Below are positions 11,798 through 23,639 of a DNA stretch of 64,000 bases, in pieces; position 1 is the first letter of the stretch; every line of letters starts with the position of its first letter. The DNA is taken from assembly GCA_022478985.1 (NCBI GenBank), contig JAKSZP010006736.1, forward strand, positions 1 to 64,000, written 5' to 3'. The position numbers were made by a program, and so were the translations under genes. The notes beneath the pieces are model-generated. The model searched no databases and was not told the DNA's origin. It worked only from the letters and a program-made list of their open reading frames with translations. Source of the stretch: Massospora cicadina. Lineage: Eukaryota > Entomophthoromycota > Entomophthoromycetes > Entomophthorales > Entomophthoraceae.

Positions 11798-12245
11798 TGA
11801 TAAACTTTAAATATGGAGCAATTTCCCCAAAGAACTCTTTTATTTAATTTAATAAATACAGCAAATCCTAGCTGTTCCACTCGCTGTAAACTTCTAACAA
11901 TCCTCCTCCTTCAATTGTCTCATTTCATTTATATCTCAGCAACTCTGGTCAATACCAACCCTTTTTGCTTAGACTATTTGTTCTGCTGTATCCTTATTGG
12001 TTCTGGCAATGTTCATCATTATATTCATGGTCGCCTTAGCTCAAAAAATCTATTAATTATTCATTGTGCATTGATGTCTCTTAATAACCTTATTTTTAAG
12101 CGATTCAATAACCAACTGTTCAGACCTAGTATCACCTAATCCTAAGGTGCTTGAAAACTGATAATCTGTAATAATTTTAGCAGATTCTAGCCGATCCAAC
12201 ATGGCTATTTCAGTATTATCATCCAACTATATCAGAGTCTTGACA
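11798..12245 (-). repeat. 5' LTR of gypsy E
   Basis: 448 bp, pair of 5858-6313. On the minus strand it starts TGTCAAGACTCTG and ends TTTATCA, followed by a weak primer-site-like CGTTGTTTCAAGGACACC. Confidence 0.88.
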
Positions 12246-13700
12246 AAATTAATGAAGGAAATATTTTATTGCAAGGATCAAGCACCACGTTTCAGAGGAT
12301 GTGGGATGCTAGGAAATTAGAATCTTTTAAACATTACACAGTGGAATGACTATTGGATGCTAGGACCTGTCTACTGTGATTAGAAATTATGTTCAAAAAC
12401 CTTTTAGCTTTGGACAAGAACTAAAAAAATCTTAAGCCACAGCTCATCCTCCAGTCAAAAATAGAAGATAAGATCAATCATAGTGCTCAAACTTTAAAAA
12501 TAACGTTAGCTTTAATACTAAAACTGATTTTTATATAGGTAATAATAAAAAAATTCCACCTTTCAATAACATTTCTCATCTGATCAGCTTACCTCAGTTA
12601 AATAAAATTTCATTTCTCACTCTGCTGCTTCATAGAAGAAAGTGTAAATAAAGCTTAAAGTCAGTTTGTCCAACGGTGTCAAGCAACAAATCAGACTCAG
12701 TCAGTGAGCACTGACTACAACAAACTGATGGAATTAGGAAAAGTCTAGAACAAAAATCCAAAATTGACAATAGAATTAATCCTCAAGAGCCAATTTCAAA
12801 CTCTGTGATGGAATTAAGCCTTGTGAGCTAATTTCCAAACTCAATGATGGAATTAAGCCTTGGAAGACCAAGAAAGCTCTGATTTCCCACAGCGCATTTA
12901 AAATCTCAATTTAATCAAGGTAAGCTGACCAGGGATGTACATTACCAAAACTAAAAATTAAAACTAAAAACTAACGAAATTATTGATTCAAACAAAACGC
13001 CCAAATAAGCGGATTGAATGAAACACTTCAAATCAAAAACAACCAAATCAGGTGGGCAGTGGAAACTGCTTATCCCTCCATGGCGGAAGGGGAGGAGGAT
13101 TGGTGGCCTCATTCTTGGCAGCAGCTTCCTTATCCCAGAGTAGGGTACGTGTCAAGGCTGATAGCAAGGGCGTTGAGGCATCTGCGCCATGTGGTTCATA
13201 ATCACAAATGATTAATATCTCATCAAAATTGCCATCTTGGAAAATGGCACTGATATATTCAGCTAAAGCTTTTTCAGCTTTAATTCGGGCTTCTGGGAGT
13301 TTAACAAGTGCATCAAAATCTCAAAAGCACAGGGGAAAAACCCAAGCCAAAATTAATCCAAGTGGCAGCGATCTAATGCCAATGGATTAATCAATTTTTA
13401 AAAGTTCAGAGTTAAATCTTGAACTTAATGATGAAATTAAGCCTTTAGACCCTCATGGAAGATCCAAATACAGCCACCGCCTCAGAATACCAAAAGCACT
13501 GGACAAAATACTCAATACATACCTTATTGTATATGGTGATAGTGCCAAACTTGATTTCTCTCCAGCAATTCTGTCATCCATCAATTTCAACGACTCTCCT
13601 CCAACATCAAGCTTACTATAAGCAAAGTGAATCATCAATATTACCTGGTTCAGCCCCCAGCATAAGAAAGAGCTGGTCCTGACAAACTGGAGCCCGAGTT
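12246..13700 (+). other. Interior of C, no gene recognised; short local repeats
   Basis: Outside the L2 fragment (12910-13309) this stretch holds no readable domain. A unit containing (T)GATGGAATTAAGCCTTG occurs near 12807 and 12844, with a weaker third copy near 13428, separated by the L2 insertion. Otherwise AT-rich. Confidence 0.5.
12910..13309 (-). mobile_element. 5'-truncated copy of LINE-like element L2
   Basis: 400 bp matching the 3' end of the full L2 (17454 to about 17855), including the tail GGTAAGCTGACCAGGG and the shared block CTTATCCCAGAGTAGGGT. Near-identical flanks 12894-12909 and 13310-13324 (GCATttAAAATCTCAA, GCATcAAAATCTCAA) are its target duplication, so this is a truncated retroposition event. 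Confidence 0.78.
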
Positions 13701-13710
13701 GATTTGAGTG

Positions 13711-14050
13711 GCCTGAAATCTAAGGCTGAAGAAAAAAAAATTAAAATTCAAAAACTTACCTTGGAGAAGCAACAGTTGTCCCAGCCAGCAAGGCACGACC
13801 TGCAGACCGTTTGCCTAAATCAAGATTTGTTTCCAACGTTGGGAACAAGATCATCAACCCAGATGAGCCCAAGTCAGCTTATAAACCAGTTGAAAAATCT
13901 TCCGCCTCAAAGATGTTTTTGATCTAGCTACCATTTCCAGATTGAGCATGGCTGCTTGAAATCTAAGCCTGAAGGATTAATTAATTTTTAGAACCTAAAA
14001 CTTACCTTGAATTGTCCAAACCCTGTTGTCCCAACCAGCCAGGCATGACT
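13711..14050 (+). repeat. Tandem duplication in C (unit about 246 bp)
   Basis: Segment starting CCTGAAATCTAAGGCTGAAG (13711) recurs as CTTGAAATCTAAGCCTGAAG (13957), each followed by an AAAACTTACCTTG block and then by TTGTCCCA(G/A)CCAGCAAGGCA-like sequence. Two diverged copies. Confidence 0.6.
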
Positions 14051-14178
14051 AAGCATACTGCACGCAGAATTTATTTGTGGCAAGGCACTCCATAAGCAAA
14101 TCATCACCAAAGCTGCTCATGAGGGTGCGCCTGCTGTCAGCGGTGTCAATTAGCCTCATCATTTCAGACCTGTAACAG

Positions 14179-14817
14179 TTGCCCATCGTGAGATTACTCA
14201 AGATTACCAAACTGATCACCATTTCCAAGTCTCCGCAGTTGCTGCCCTTCAGGAGTCTGCTGAATCCTACCTTATGGCTTTTCAAGGATACCAACAGGGC
14301 CCTTGCCAAAGCTAAGAATGAGCTCTTGTGGTGCGAACGCAAGTTTTTCAAAATTGAGAAATATATAAAGAGCTGTCACAAAGATCTGATGGAGGACAAT
14401 ATGGAATTTAGGACCCTGGGCTTAGAATGGCATATGAATCATTCCAAGGCTGCCTGCAACACCCTCGCTAACCTAGTCGCCATTACCAAGGGAAATATTA
14501 ACCCTCTCAACGCCATCAACCAATCTAAGCGTGAGGTTTCTAGTTGCTCTTAAATGTAATTGCACTGTCCTGACTCAGCCACTTTGATGATCTACTCTCG
14601 AGGCATCATCCTACCTTGTCAAGTTAACCCAAATGCCTGCTTATCCTGCCATCAATATGAGCCCCAAGTCAAAGCCCCTGTTTACTGCCACGATACTGCT
14701 AAATTATGTTCACCAAACTTGCTACTGTTGGACTCTTCCAATGGTGATCACATGGCCCCAACTCTCCTCAAAATGAAGACTCAGTGTGGCTTCAAGACTC
14801 AAACCGAGATTGTTTAA
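14179..14817 (+). pseudogene. C-encoded protein, C-terminal parts (unknown)
   Basis: Two consecutive open stretches (14179-14553, 14560-14817) separated by one stop give about 210 codons. The first is helical and basic ([20 protein letters not shown], ..IKSCHKDLMEDNMEF..), the second has scattered Cys/His (CLSCHQYEP, YCHDTAKLC) that do not form a standard knuckle. No RT, protease, integrase or transposase signature. It ends about 180 bp before LTR C2, so it is the last coding part of element C. I do not recognise the family. Confidence 0.4.
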
Positions 14818-14996
14818 CCCTGGACTGACCATCATCTGATGAACATTTTTGAGACTTGAGATGGAATATATCAGTCAAAGGAACCTGATAAGGTTAAACA
14901 GTCCATTTTCAACAAGAGTATATCCCAAATACCTTGACAATTAATTGGAGCGATTATTTCCGCCTGGACTAAGACTCACTCCCCTTGGACAAGGCT

Positions 14997-15769
14997 TGAG
15001 GGCTCACTCTCAGAATTCTCCTTATGCAAGGTGTAAGCCTTATCCTGGGGAGAAGATTGACATATACTTCTGTACAGGACTTGATCTTAAGACTACTCAA
15101 ATGGTTTTATAATCCCAATTATAGGTTTGAGTCTACATCATCAATTTGAGTTTTAAATTTGGAGTATTACATGAATTACTCCAAATTTGGCTAATAGTCA
15201 TTTTAATATTATTCGTGAATAAATCACCTAATTCCAGGGCCACATCCACATGACCCCATCACCTGTGGCCAATAGCTCCAATATCTTTATCAACTGTTCA
15301 TTCTGGAAGCTAGTAAGTTGGACCTCTAGATCTGTACTATTGGAAGAGCTCATATTTAAGGTTAATACTAATTTATCCTATGCTATAAAACTATCACCAG
15401 GATATCAAGAATCTCATCTGACTTTCCAAGTGGGACGCAATGAAGGACATGTCACGTGAGAGTCAAGAATGACTGATGAATTACTCTTCGCCATTTCCAA
15501 TGAATCATGATTCCCCTTTTACTTTCAACAGTACTATAAATAGTACTGTCTTTTTTTTGTAAAAGTACTTTTCCAGCGGAATCATTATTCATCTTAGTTT
15601 TATTTAAGTTCTTATTTTATTTCCAATAGCCAAAATCTCACCAAACCTTGCATCTTGTTAAGCCTCTGTCCTCTTTGGTGGCTGTGATGATTCAAGCCTC
15701 TTTTACTCAGTCACCATATTTGGTTTCCCGGTGTTAGCTCCAGTGAGAGCATCTAGTGGAAACCCAATA
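14997..15769 (+). repeat. 3' LTR of element C
   Basis: About 773 bp pairing with 4677-5439. The same promoter-like ACAGTACTATAAATAGTACT lies at 15527-15546. The exact start is uncertain; no clean polypurine tract precedes it. Confidence 0.72.
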
Positions 15770-17453
15770 GTTGCCTTGAAGGCCTACATGCTGATATAAA
15801 TGGAGCCATTTACTTTAATACAAATTTGTACTGAAAAAATTGATTCCTTGCGTCTTGAAATGAGAACTCAGGGTCAGACTGTAAGGTCCTTGATCAGTGA
15901 GAATATTGCCTTAAAATAAATTTTCCTGTCTACTAATAAAAAAATATGTAATATTGAAAACTTAAACAGGTGGAAGCTGCTAACTTTTCAATATGGTGTT
16001 TCAATCTAACACAAGACCTGGAAGGATATTTGTAGGTGTCAGCAATACTATCTTGTAAACAAACTCTGCTATATTCTTTGATGATAAGAAAATTCTACCA
16101 ATGGAACCTAATAGTGAGGGCAATTAGGCACTGGTTACTGGTAACTTGGTTAAAGCTTTTACATCTGTTCTGGAAATTGGCGCTTCCACGCATCCAGATT
16201 CTCTGGTAGCTCAAAGCTATTTTCATTTCACTCCTTATCTTAGTAACCTAAAAATCATATAGGGACAACGCAGGTCCTTGGACCTGAAGCTATGAAACTC
16301 ATTTTTAGGTTACCCTATTAATCTAAAAGTTCAAAAAGAAAACAACCATGCATAATTTTATTGATCTCTTTGAGATTATTATGGACGTAGTATCCAAGAC
16401 CACTAAGTTGGAAATAGTAATGAGCTTGCCTGACTTTGAAAGTCGAGAAAGAGTTATGAAGAGGTTAAAGAAAGCCGGTTTATCCTTCCTCAACGTCAAT
16501 GGTGTTCTTATTAAGGAGTTTGGCAGTGCATAAAGGATAATTACTAAGAAAATGGACTCCAGTATATCTTCTTTAATAGAGTTGAACCTAAACTATTGTT
16601 TTCTGAACGTTTATATGGATGCGCAGATGTTATCTGAGGCCAATCTATAAATTATTTTAATGCCCAGATCACTCTTCATCATGCCTGTGAGCCCTACAAA
16701 AGATTTGTATTGGGTTCTTATATAGATTTGAATGAAGAGCATAATAATACCCATATGGTGAATTATTTCCGCTGATGCGCTGCTTTTTTGAGGAGCAACA
16801 ATAGTCATCAGGATCATTGTGACCCAGTACTAAGGGATGTCTCTCCAAAGAAATAACTAACTCAGCCCTTGGCCCACGTTTCTATAGGCCTGCTATTAAT
16901 CAGATCACCTGTCATATTTAAAACAACTGTTGCATTATGCCAAATATTTCCCTGAGCTTGTTTCTAACCACAAGGTTTAGCTGTAAACCCTGTGAATGAA
17001 GAAAACCTGGTAAAATACAGGGCAGAATAAAACTGGTACTTTCTACATCTGTCTCCTCTGAAAAAATCCATGCAAGGAAAAACCTTGGATCCATGTTCCA
17101 TTAAGCAACTGTATGACAATGACGCCCCGCCTTCAGCATTTCACCAAGTTATAGCGTATGACATGGTAGCAGTTATCACCCATTCCAGAAAGAATGTAAG
17201 GCTAAGTTGAAGCATAAATTAGTTATTGAAGCCTTACGTTCAAAAGTTAAATCAACAAAAGTTTCTAGTCACCACTGAGTAGAATTTCAAGTTGGATGGG
17301 ATACAAATGGCTATGCCCATGGTGAGTTTAAAGGAATCTATTACTCAACTAGGTGAAGAGATAAACAATAGTTATATCAAGTGAACACTAAAGCGTTCAC
17401 TTGATATAAATCTTTATGAATCTTATTTCTCCTAGTGAACCTATATTGATATT
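15770..17453 (+). pseudogene. Interior of B: gag-like remnants
   Basis: After C, the interior of B resumes. A start-like MEPFTLIQICTEKIDSLRLE at 15803 runs about 35 codons to a stop in a helical, gag-like style. Further short frames at 16348-16530 (..FESRERVMKRLKKAGLSF) show no recognised domain. The position between the B LTR and B RT argues for gag/protease, but neither a zinc knuckle nor DTG was found. Confidence 0.35.
17372..17409. repeat. Perfect 15-bp hairpin
   Basis: TTATATCAAGTGAAC (17372-17386), an 8-nt loop, then its exact reverse complement (17395-17409). Lies 30 bp left of the L2 target site, in decayed B sequence. Confidence 0.75.
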
Positions 17454-19372
17454 TTTTATTTAACCGAGGTAAGCTGACCAGGGGATGGACATTACCAAAC
17501 TAAAACTAAAACCATAATAAAAAATTAACAATTTAAACAAAACGCCCAAAATGGATGGATCAATTTAATTATACCTAACAAATATCCAACCAGGTGGGTA
17601 GCAAATACTGCTATCCCTCCATGATAGATGGGGAGGGGGGATCGGGGAGCTTGTCTTCAGCTGCATCCATCTCATCCCAGAGTAGGGTGCGTGTTAAGGC
17701 TGATAGTAAGGGTGTGGGGGCATTGGCGGTATGTGGTTTGATATCCTTGATGACTGGAACTTCCAAATAGTTGCCAGCCATCATAATGCCAACAATGTAT
17801 TTGGCCAAAGTGTCTTCAGCTTTGAAGCGGGCGTCTGGGAGTTTAACAAATGTGGTAATGTTGGTTTGGGTTATCTTTGCTTTTTGTATTCCGTGCTACT
17901 GTCACCACGTTCTGGATGGCTTCAGTGACGTTTTTGTGTAAAGTTTTCATATTGATCTTACTTTGTGTAGTAAGATCTCTGGGAATAACGGGAGGTGGAA
18001 TTCCTCCTGAGAGCGCAGCCACAGATTTGGTGGCAGCTTTGCGGAGTGGATGGCAATCTGGTGTGGTGGCTGCTTCTACTGAAAGCTGGTGACGCTGTAG
18101 AATGGTTTGGCATTAGGTTGTGGGACATATTTCTGATGCGGAAATTTTGCACCCCATTCTGCGTTACAGAGCTGCTTGACTTGCAGGAATGGCTCTTCAA
18201 TGACGTTACCTGATTTGTCAATTTCATCCAAGAATTCCCATGGGCTTTGGTTGAATTGGATTGGGGAATCAGCGTACGTTTGAGGTTTGTTTGATTCATT
18301 GCGGACACATGGGATTGAACTGGGATCCAATCTGCTGTTTGATTGAATGAATTATTTATGGTATTGGGGTGGGGAGGAGGCTGATTGGTGGCTGCAGGTG
18401 CAGCTGCTGTATCAGGCTTTGGGGGTGGAGGAGGTAGGATTGTGCCCCATACCTGAAATTGTGCAGGGTGGACATTAGATTGGAGGTCAGTGGATGAGTA
18501 GTCCAATCCATCTGGCATGGTTGAGTAGGGACATTTGCATTTTGAGTGGTCTAACTCAAAACATGATGGACAGATCATCCGCCCGTCCTTGACGTGGGCT
18601 CAAAATGGATGGTCAGGCACTGAGGGAATAACGGTGTGCAGCGGAATTGCCACTGCAATTTTACTAAATTAAGGGCAGATTGTGGCATATGCCCGAGGCC
18701 CAGCAAGTCGTGTGGCCCCATTTGGGACCACAAATTGTAAAATGAGGTTGGAGCCATAGGCTGCCAAACTGGCCATCAGCTCCTGGTGGAGCACTTCAGG
18801 GGGAGGTGGGTGGGCAGGCCAGTAAAATGGACCACCAAAGTGGTGTCTGCTGGGAGCCAAGTCTGAGTTGTGAGGAGAGGGGTGCCCTGGAATACCAGGG
18901 GCACAGTTGCTGCAGTGGCAGCGTCAGCTTTGCAGGTGAAGCTGAGGTCAAAATACCCCTTGTAGCGGTGGAAATCAATAAATCTGGTGGTATCATCACT
19001 GCCTGTGCCATTTTGATAATGGCTTAGTCATGGTATGGGAATAGTTTCCCATATTTGACCCTTAGGCCATAGCGCATGTTGCTCCAGGGGATCACTAGGA
19101 GGCAGCAAGGTACCGCTTGGGTATGAGCAAGGTGGGCGTTCAGGTCCTAAGTGGAACAAATCGGCCCATGGGTCTGGAATGACTGGGTGAACCAGTCCTA
19201 GCGCGTTTTCCTGATGGACGGAAAATGGAGGGGGGAGTTTCGCCGCTGCCCCACACTCAAGAAGCTGACGGTGAATCCAAGGACTCCAGAGTGAAACTAC
19301 TATGGGTGAATACAATTTGCTTTTTTAAATTCATGTAATTAGGATCGGAAAGTTATGCCAAGGAAAGAAAGT
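17454..19372 (-). mobile_element. L2: 1.9-kb LINE-like element with a single gag-type ORF
   Basis: 1919 bp flanked by perfect 15-bp target duplications ACCTATATTGATATT (17439-17453 and 19373-19387), so both ends are defined. Read on the minus strand the 3' end carries TGTCCATCCCCTGGTCAGC, nearly identical to the 3' end of the autonomous LINEs here (TGTCCATCCTCTGGTCAGC near 43793). It contains one ORF region and no endonuclease or RT. It is therefore best read as a non-autonomous element mobilised by LINE machinery. Confidence 0.8.
17611..19315 (-). pseudogene. L2-encoded ORF1/Gag-like protein
   Basis: About 570 codons in several minus-strand frames. N-terminal frames contain FQGTPLLTTQTWLPADTT and HFTGLPTHLPP near 18900-18800. 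A central zinc knuckle CPSCFELDHSKCKC has C-x2-C-x4-H-x4-C spacing (18570-18530), then a Pro-rich linker (ILPPPPPKPDTAAAPAATNQ) and a polar, Ser/Asn-rich region. The last frame (17808-17611) ends ..TLLWDEMDAAEDKLPDPPSP. Architecture (structural domain, knuckle, disordered tail) resembles ORF1 of the LINEs at 32-44 kb, with no clear sequence identity. It would bind RNA. Broken by stops and shifts, though the 206-codon knuckle-containing frame (18578-17958) is intact. Confidence 0.6.
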
Positions 19373-19387
19373 ACCTATATTGATATT

Positions 19388-20430
19388 ACGGTAGCTAGGA
19401 TTAAAAAAAGCTTTTGTAGATGGTGGGGCAATTAATTAAAATCATGTCACTAAACTTTGAAAAATTGAGCTTTGTTCTAGACATAAATCATTGGAAAGTC
19501 TATAGTACCGCAGGCCCCTAGACCAAAACATTTTAAGAATCATACATTGCATTGGCGTTGCATTTTGGCTTATTGTAAATATCTGCTCCTGACATCCTTC
19601 CTAAATCAAAACTACATCTTTCTTATTGGGACTTCATTTATGAGAACTTATGTAGTAAAGCCAATTTTGAAGGGGATAACTTTGGAGATACTCGGACAAG
19701 CTCTTTTATAAATTATACAACTGGAAGAAAGAGACCCCAATGTTTCAAAATCAGGGTCTGTCAAAATCGCGTTTAAAAATGCAATGTGCCAATTAGCTAT
19801 CAGTATTCGTGGATGTTCCCAGAAGCTAACTAGATTTTGGAATTATAGGGTATTCTATGCACTAATTGAAGCTTATCCATTCTGGCGAGCCATCTGATAT
19901 CGTGGGGATAGAGTTTTAGTTAAAATTTCTCAGAGATTATTAAGCAAGATATTCACCCCATTTTGCAACTATATTTGGACTCTGTTGCAGCGCCTGGGTT
20001 TATCATCCCTGACCATGACGAAATCCAGGTTAGTTTAGCTAAACTATATCCTTATTCTGTTTATTAAGTATCATCAAATTGTTGCTTTTGTTCATATCTT
20101 ACCAGTTGAGTAAGTGTTTTGTCCATGATTTGGTAACCTGTATGAACTGAGTTTGATGGCAACAAATGTCAATTAATATGTTCCCTGATACATCAGGAAC
20201 GCTTCTCTGAGATAACTATGGACAAAAAGGACAAACCTTTAGCATTTTTTATAAAGCACATTGTTATGTTGCAAAAAAAACCGTGATGTAAGTTATGCTC
20301 ATGACGCGTTACATCATATTGATACCAGATATTACTCACCAATTTGCCTCTGTCCTATTAGATGTTTAAGGGCAGCGGATGAATTTGTTAAATAATAAAT
20401 TACTCAGCTAATGCAAAACAGACTGTTAGT
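19388..20430 (+). other. Interior of B upstream of RT, no domain recognised
   Basis: Decayed coding-like sequence continuing the interior of B after L2. Short open stretches (FMRTYVVKPILKG near 19640, ISIRGCSQKLTRFWNYRVFY near 19800) suggest former gag or protease, but nothing diagnostic is visible. Confidence 0.3.
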
Positions 20431-23400
20431 GTCTTTAAGAGTCCTTGGGCCTCACAGGTGTTGATAATCAAGAAAAAGGATGACTCAAATCACATAGTAA
20501 TAGATTATATATAGCTCAACAACGTTACAAGGAGAAGTACTATCCATTACCACATATTGCTGATGCGGTAGGCCATTTCATGCAGTCTGTTAACTATAGT
20601 AAGACTGGACTTTCACTATGGGTGTATGATAACCCAGTGAAATGCCCAGAATGTCATTGGCATAGCCCTAAAGACTTGGAGGTGGGACGCCCTATGGTCC
20701 CTGTCAAAATGTGGGATCAAATCCTTACCGTCCCTAATTTAAATCAGGGCTCTGAGGCTCCTGGTGAGTTAGTAGGCCCCAAGGGCTGAGAAAACTACAA
20801 TAGGACTAAGAGATTAAGAGAAAGATGGGTTTATCAAGATAAAGCATTAAATTACTTATAGTACTTTGGAGCTAAAGGTGGGAGGTATAGAATTCAGGAA
20901 ATTCAGGTATTGGGAGCTAGGCGATAAGCGCCTAGGATAAGGGAATGCAGAACTTATTGCTGATAGAGAGAGATATAAAATACTAATAATACAGATGGGA
21001 ATCAGATTATCCTTACATAAGTCACTGGTAAATCCTCAAACTCAATATATACTTTAGGTATTAACTAGATAGTTTAAACTAGTAAATATATTGGTGGAAT
21101 CATCTTTGCTCACTTGAGTTATTGGAACCATCGGCATAACCACTGGAACAACCTAATATATATATATGATTGGGTTACAACGTCAAAATGGTATTCCGCC
21201 ATGAACCCAATTGATATTGTGATTATTTTGACATCCTCATCTTTAGTTGACGATGTTGATTTGCACCTTGAAATTAATAATTTAAACTTTCTATGTTAAT
21301 GGAGTTGATCCCTGACACTTTAAATTGGGCTCAACTCAAGTTAATGAGGAGCTCAATTTGGTATATGCTTATAGTTGACCATTAGCGAGGCGTGACCCTT
21401 AGAGAAAGGCTTCACCCAGCAAAGAGCTAATCATGGCAGTTCCTGTGAGGGTATTAAAAGTTAATTAACATATTAAAGGCCCCAATAACAAACCAGATGG
21501 CTGCAATGGGGGCAACCGCGGGTCTTATGGGGCAATCCAGAGGGTTGGAGAGGCTTAGAGGATGAACAATCAACTTAGTTTTGCGGTTGCTGGCCTTTGA
21601 TATCAGTCCATAATTTTTTTGAATTTCAGTTACATAGGTATTAAGAGTCTTTAGTTCTTTATAAATCGTTGAACCATATAATGGGGACTGGGTTTAAAAT
21701 TGAATCAAATTGCTCTATATGAATATGTGGGAGGCTTGAGCAATGGCTTGCAGTTGTTGAAGTGTTTTTAGCTGCCGTGTGAAGTCACAAAAGTTGTTGA
21801 AAAACAGATCAATTTGTTAGTGATATTTGAGGTTGACCTCCCTGTGGAGCAATGCTCCAGATGAACACGCACCTGAGCTTCGCTTCCAGGTTGCAAGAGT
21901 AGCAATCATTGCTTACAAATGATTTATCAAAATCAGCGAAGTGGGAGGCCTCAAATTGTCCAGATCACACTGAACCAGTGGTGAGATGGTGAGCGAGTTA
22001 GGCATATAACTATGGCCATCCCAAGTGAGGAATTGTGATATTTTTGGTTGATCAGACCATGATAAACCAGTGGTGGTTTGCAAACTGGATTTGGTGGATC
22101 AGGGAGCTAATCTTGGGAAGCGCACTGGAGAAGCAGGTAAGAAGTGTAATTTCTGATGACCTCAGCTAGAACATGGCGAGCTGCTGGATCAATGAATTGC
22201 ATGACCCACTCAAAAATCACTGGTCATGGAATGCTGATTGCGGCATGTTTAGTTGGGTCAAAAAAGTTTGATATAAAGTAGGATAGCAGAGTCCTCAGAA
22301 AGGTTTTTGTAACTGAAAATAGTATTTAAACTGGAAAGAAAGAATGAATTGATAACAAACCCCAAGGGGCAGTTGTTTTTTATAGTTGGTTGTGGTGGAA
22401 GAGAAAGAATGAGGGTTTGGCTGGTCCTGCTGAAGTGCTTGTGACGAGAATCCTAGATCTGAGGTTTTACAGATAGCTTATGTACAAGGCCATAAAGCTC
22501 TGACAACAGATCACCTGGATCAGCGTCAGAGTTACTCGCAACAATCCAAAATTAAGCTGATTTGTTCAGATCATAAGCTCAGCACAATTGGTTTTTGGTG
22601 GAATCAATTTTGGTGATCAACTAGAATTAAATTTAAAACATTTTAGGAACAAATTCTTAACTTTTATTAGCACCCCGTGACCTAGAATCTCGAGTTCCAT
22701 GGTTTAAATTGGCTTTCTCACTTACTAAAGCATTCCAGGGTTTTGAGATCATTTTTTTGAAGTTTCCAAGGGGTGGGGTGTAACAGGGTGCAGACCAGAT
22801 GAAGATGTGGATACTGCTGGTGTCCTCTGGCCAGAACTACTTCCCTACAGACCTTCTTGATCTTATTCACAAGGAAAGAAGCAGAAAAGGGGGTAAAGTA
22901 GGTTAGTTTTTGGTGTTAAAGCAGTTACCCAGAGCTCAACAATATGGTTTGTGTCACCCGTTGAACCAAGGGCTCCACGGGTTCCTTAGGTCCCTTCTTT
23001 GTTCCATAATGGAATCTCCCACAATATAGGCCAAGAGGTCGGGCTTCTAAACTTACAAAGCACTTGGGAAGCGCGTTGTACTTTTCAGCCATATTTATTA
23101 GCTGGGTACTAGTAGATTGAGCCGCCCAAAGAGAAGCAGGAAAAAATACAGGATGGTTATGGCCCAGTGCCTCTATCAATCTAATAGAATGCTTCAGGGG
23201 TTGTGCAATGCCCTACGACTTTTCAGTGAGCTATGTATAGTATACTCGGCGATTTAAAATTCTCCTGTTTATCTAGTTAATATAGACAATATTGACTTTT
23301 TTCTAGAAATTCTAACAAGCATCTGCACAACTTACAAGAAGTTTTCCGCACCTCATCAAGGCTGATCAAAAAATCAAGACGCTTAAGTGTACCTTTTTCC

Positions 23401-23540
23401 AAGAGCAACTTGTTTTTTGGGGTTTGTCATTGATAAACATGGCTTATGACACCAACTGGCAAAGATTGAGGCTATTAAATATATGATGCAGTTGACTAGC
23501 AAGCGTGACGTTCAGGTATTTTTTGAAATAATTAAATTGA
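20430..23540 (+). pseudogene. reverse transcriptase of element B, split by block X
   Basis: Gypsy-type RT in two halves. Left half (20430-20575): SPWASQVLIIKKKDDSNHIV then IDY..LNNVTRR and PLPHIADAV, the fingers region. Right half (23190-23540): GLCNALRLF, the catalytic region VNIDNIDFFL where Y-x-D-D has become N-I-D-N, then FLGFVIDKHGL and AKIEAIKYMMQLTSKRDVQ. About 60 residues between the halves are missing and replaced by 2.6 kb of foreign sequence (X). Dead. Confidence 0.78.
20580..23190 (-). mobile_element. Block X inserted in B RT (probable LTR-element fragment)
   Basis: Foreign sequence replacing part of the B RT. On the minus strand, TGTTACACCCCACCCC begins at 22775 and is followed about 390 bp later by an AACTATAAAAAACAACTG TATA-like box (near 22388), which looks like the U3 of an LTR. 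Downstream (minus) a short frame near 22210 reads WVMQFIDPAARHVLAEVIRN. I saw no second LTR copy and no TSD, so the type and borders are uncertain. An 84-codon minus frame at 23179-22925 is unrecognised. Confidence 0.35.
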
Positions 23541-23639
23541 AACTAATCTTTATATAATTTGAGTAAGTTTGATGAGCATTTATTTTATTTATTTGAGATC
23601 TGAGTACATTTTGAGTGGATAGGGAACTAACAATTGACC

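Larger units (their letters stand above)
5858..12245 (-). mobile_element. Complete but dead Ty3/gypsy element E, nested in C
   Basis: Minus-strand element of 6388 bp including a 413-bp solo LTR (F). LTRs are 456 and 448 bp, both starting TGT(T/C)AAGACTC and ending TTACA/TTATCA. The polypurine tract AAGGGAGGGGTAA abuts the 3' LTR. Gene order: gag, protease, extra domain, RT, RNase H, integrase. LTR starts and proteins resemble gypsy D (49078-57619), so E and D are one clade. No matching TSD is seen (ACACA left, AAATT right). Confidence 0.88.
4677..15769 (+). mobile_element. Non-autonomous LTR element C nested in B
   Basis: Two direct repeats of about 765 bp (4677-5439, 14997-15769) enclose about 2.7 kb of C-specific interior once gypsy E (5858-12245) and the L2 fragment (12910-13309) are removed. 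The interior has no RT, integrase or protease motif I can see, so it looks like a large non-autonomous (LARD-like) element. A primer site follows the left repeat. I could not find a clean TSD, so the outer ends may be off by 20 bp. Confidence 0.65.

Noticed and set aside
12774..12880. Possible CRISPR-like array (repeated GATGGAATTAAGCCTTG)
   Set aside because: Only two close copies and one distant, irregular spacing, in a eukaryotic retroelement.
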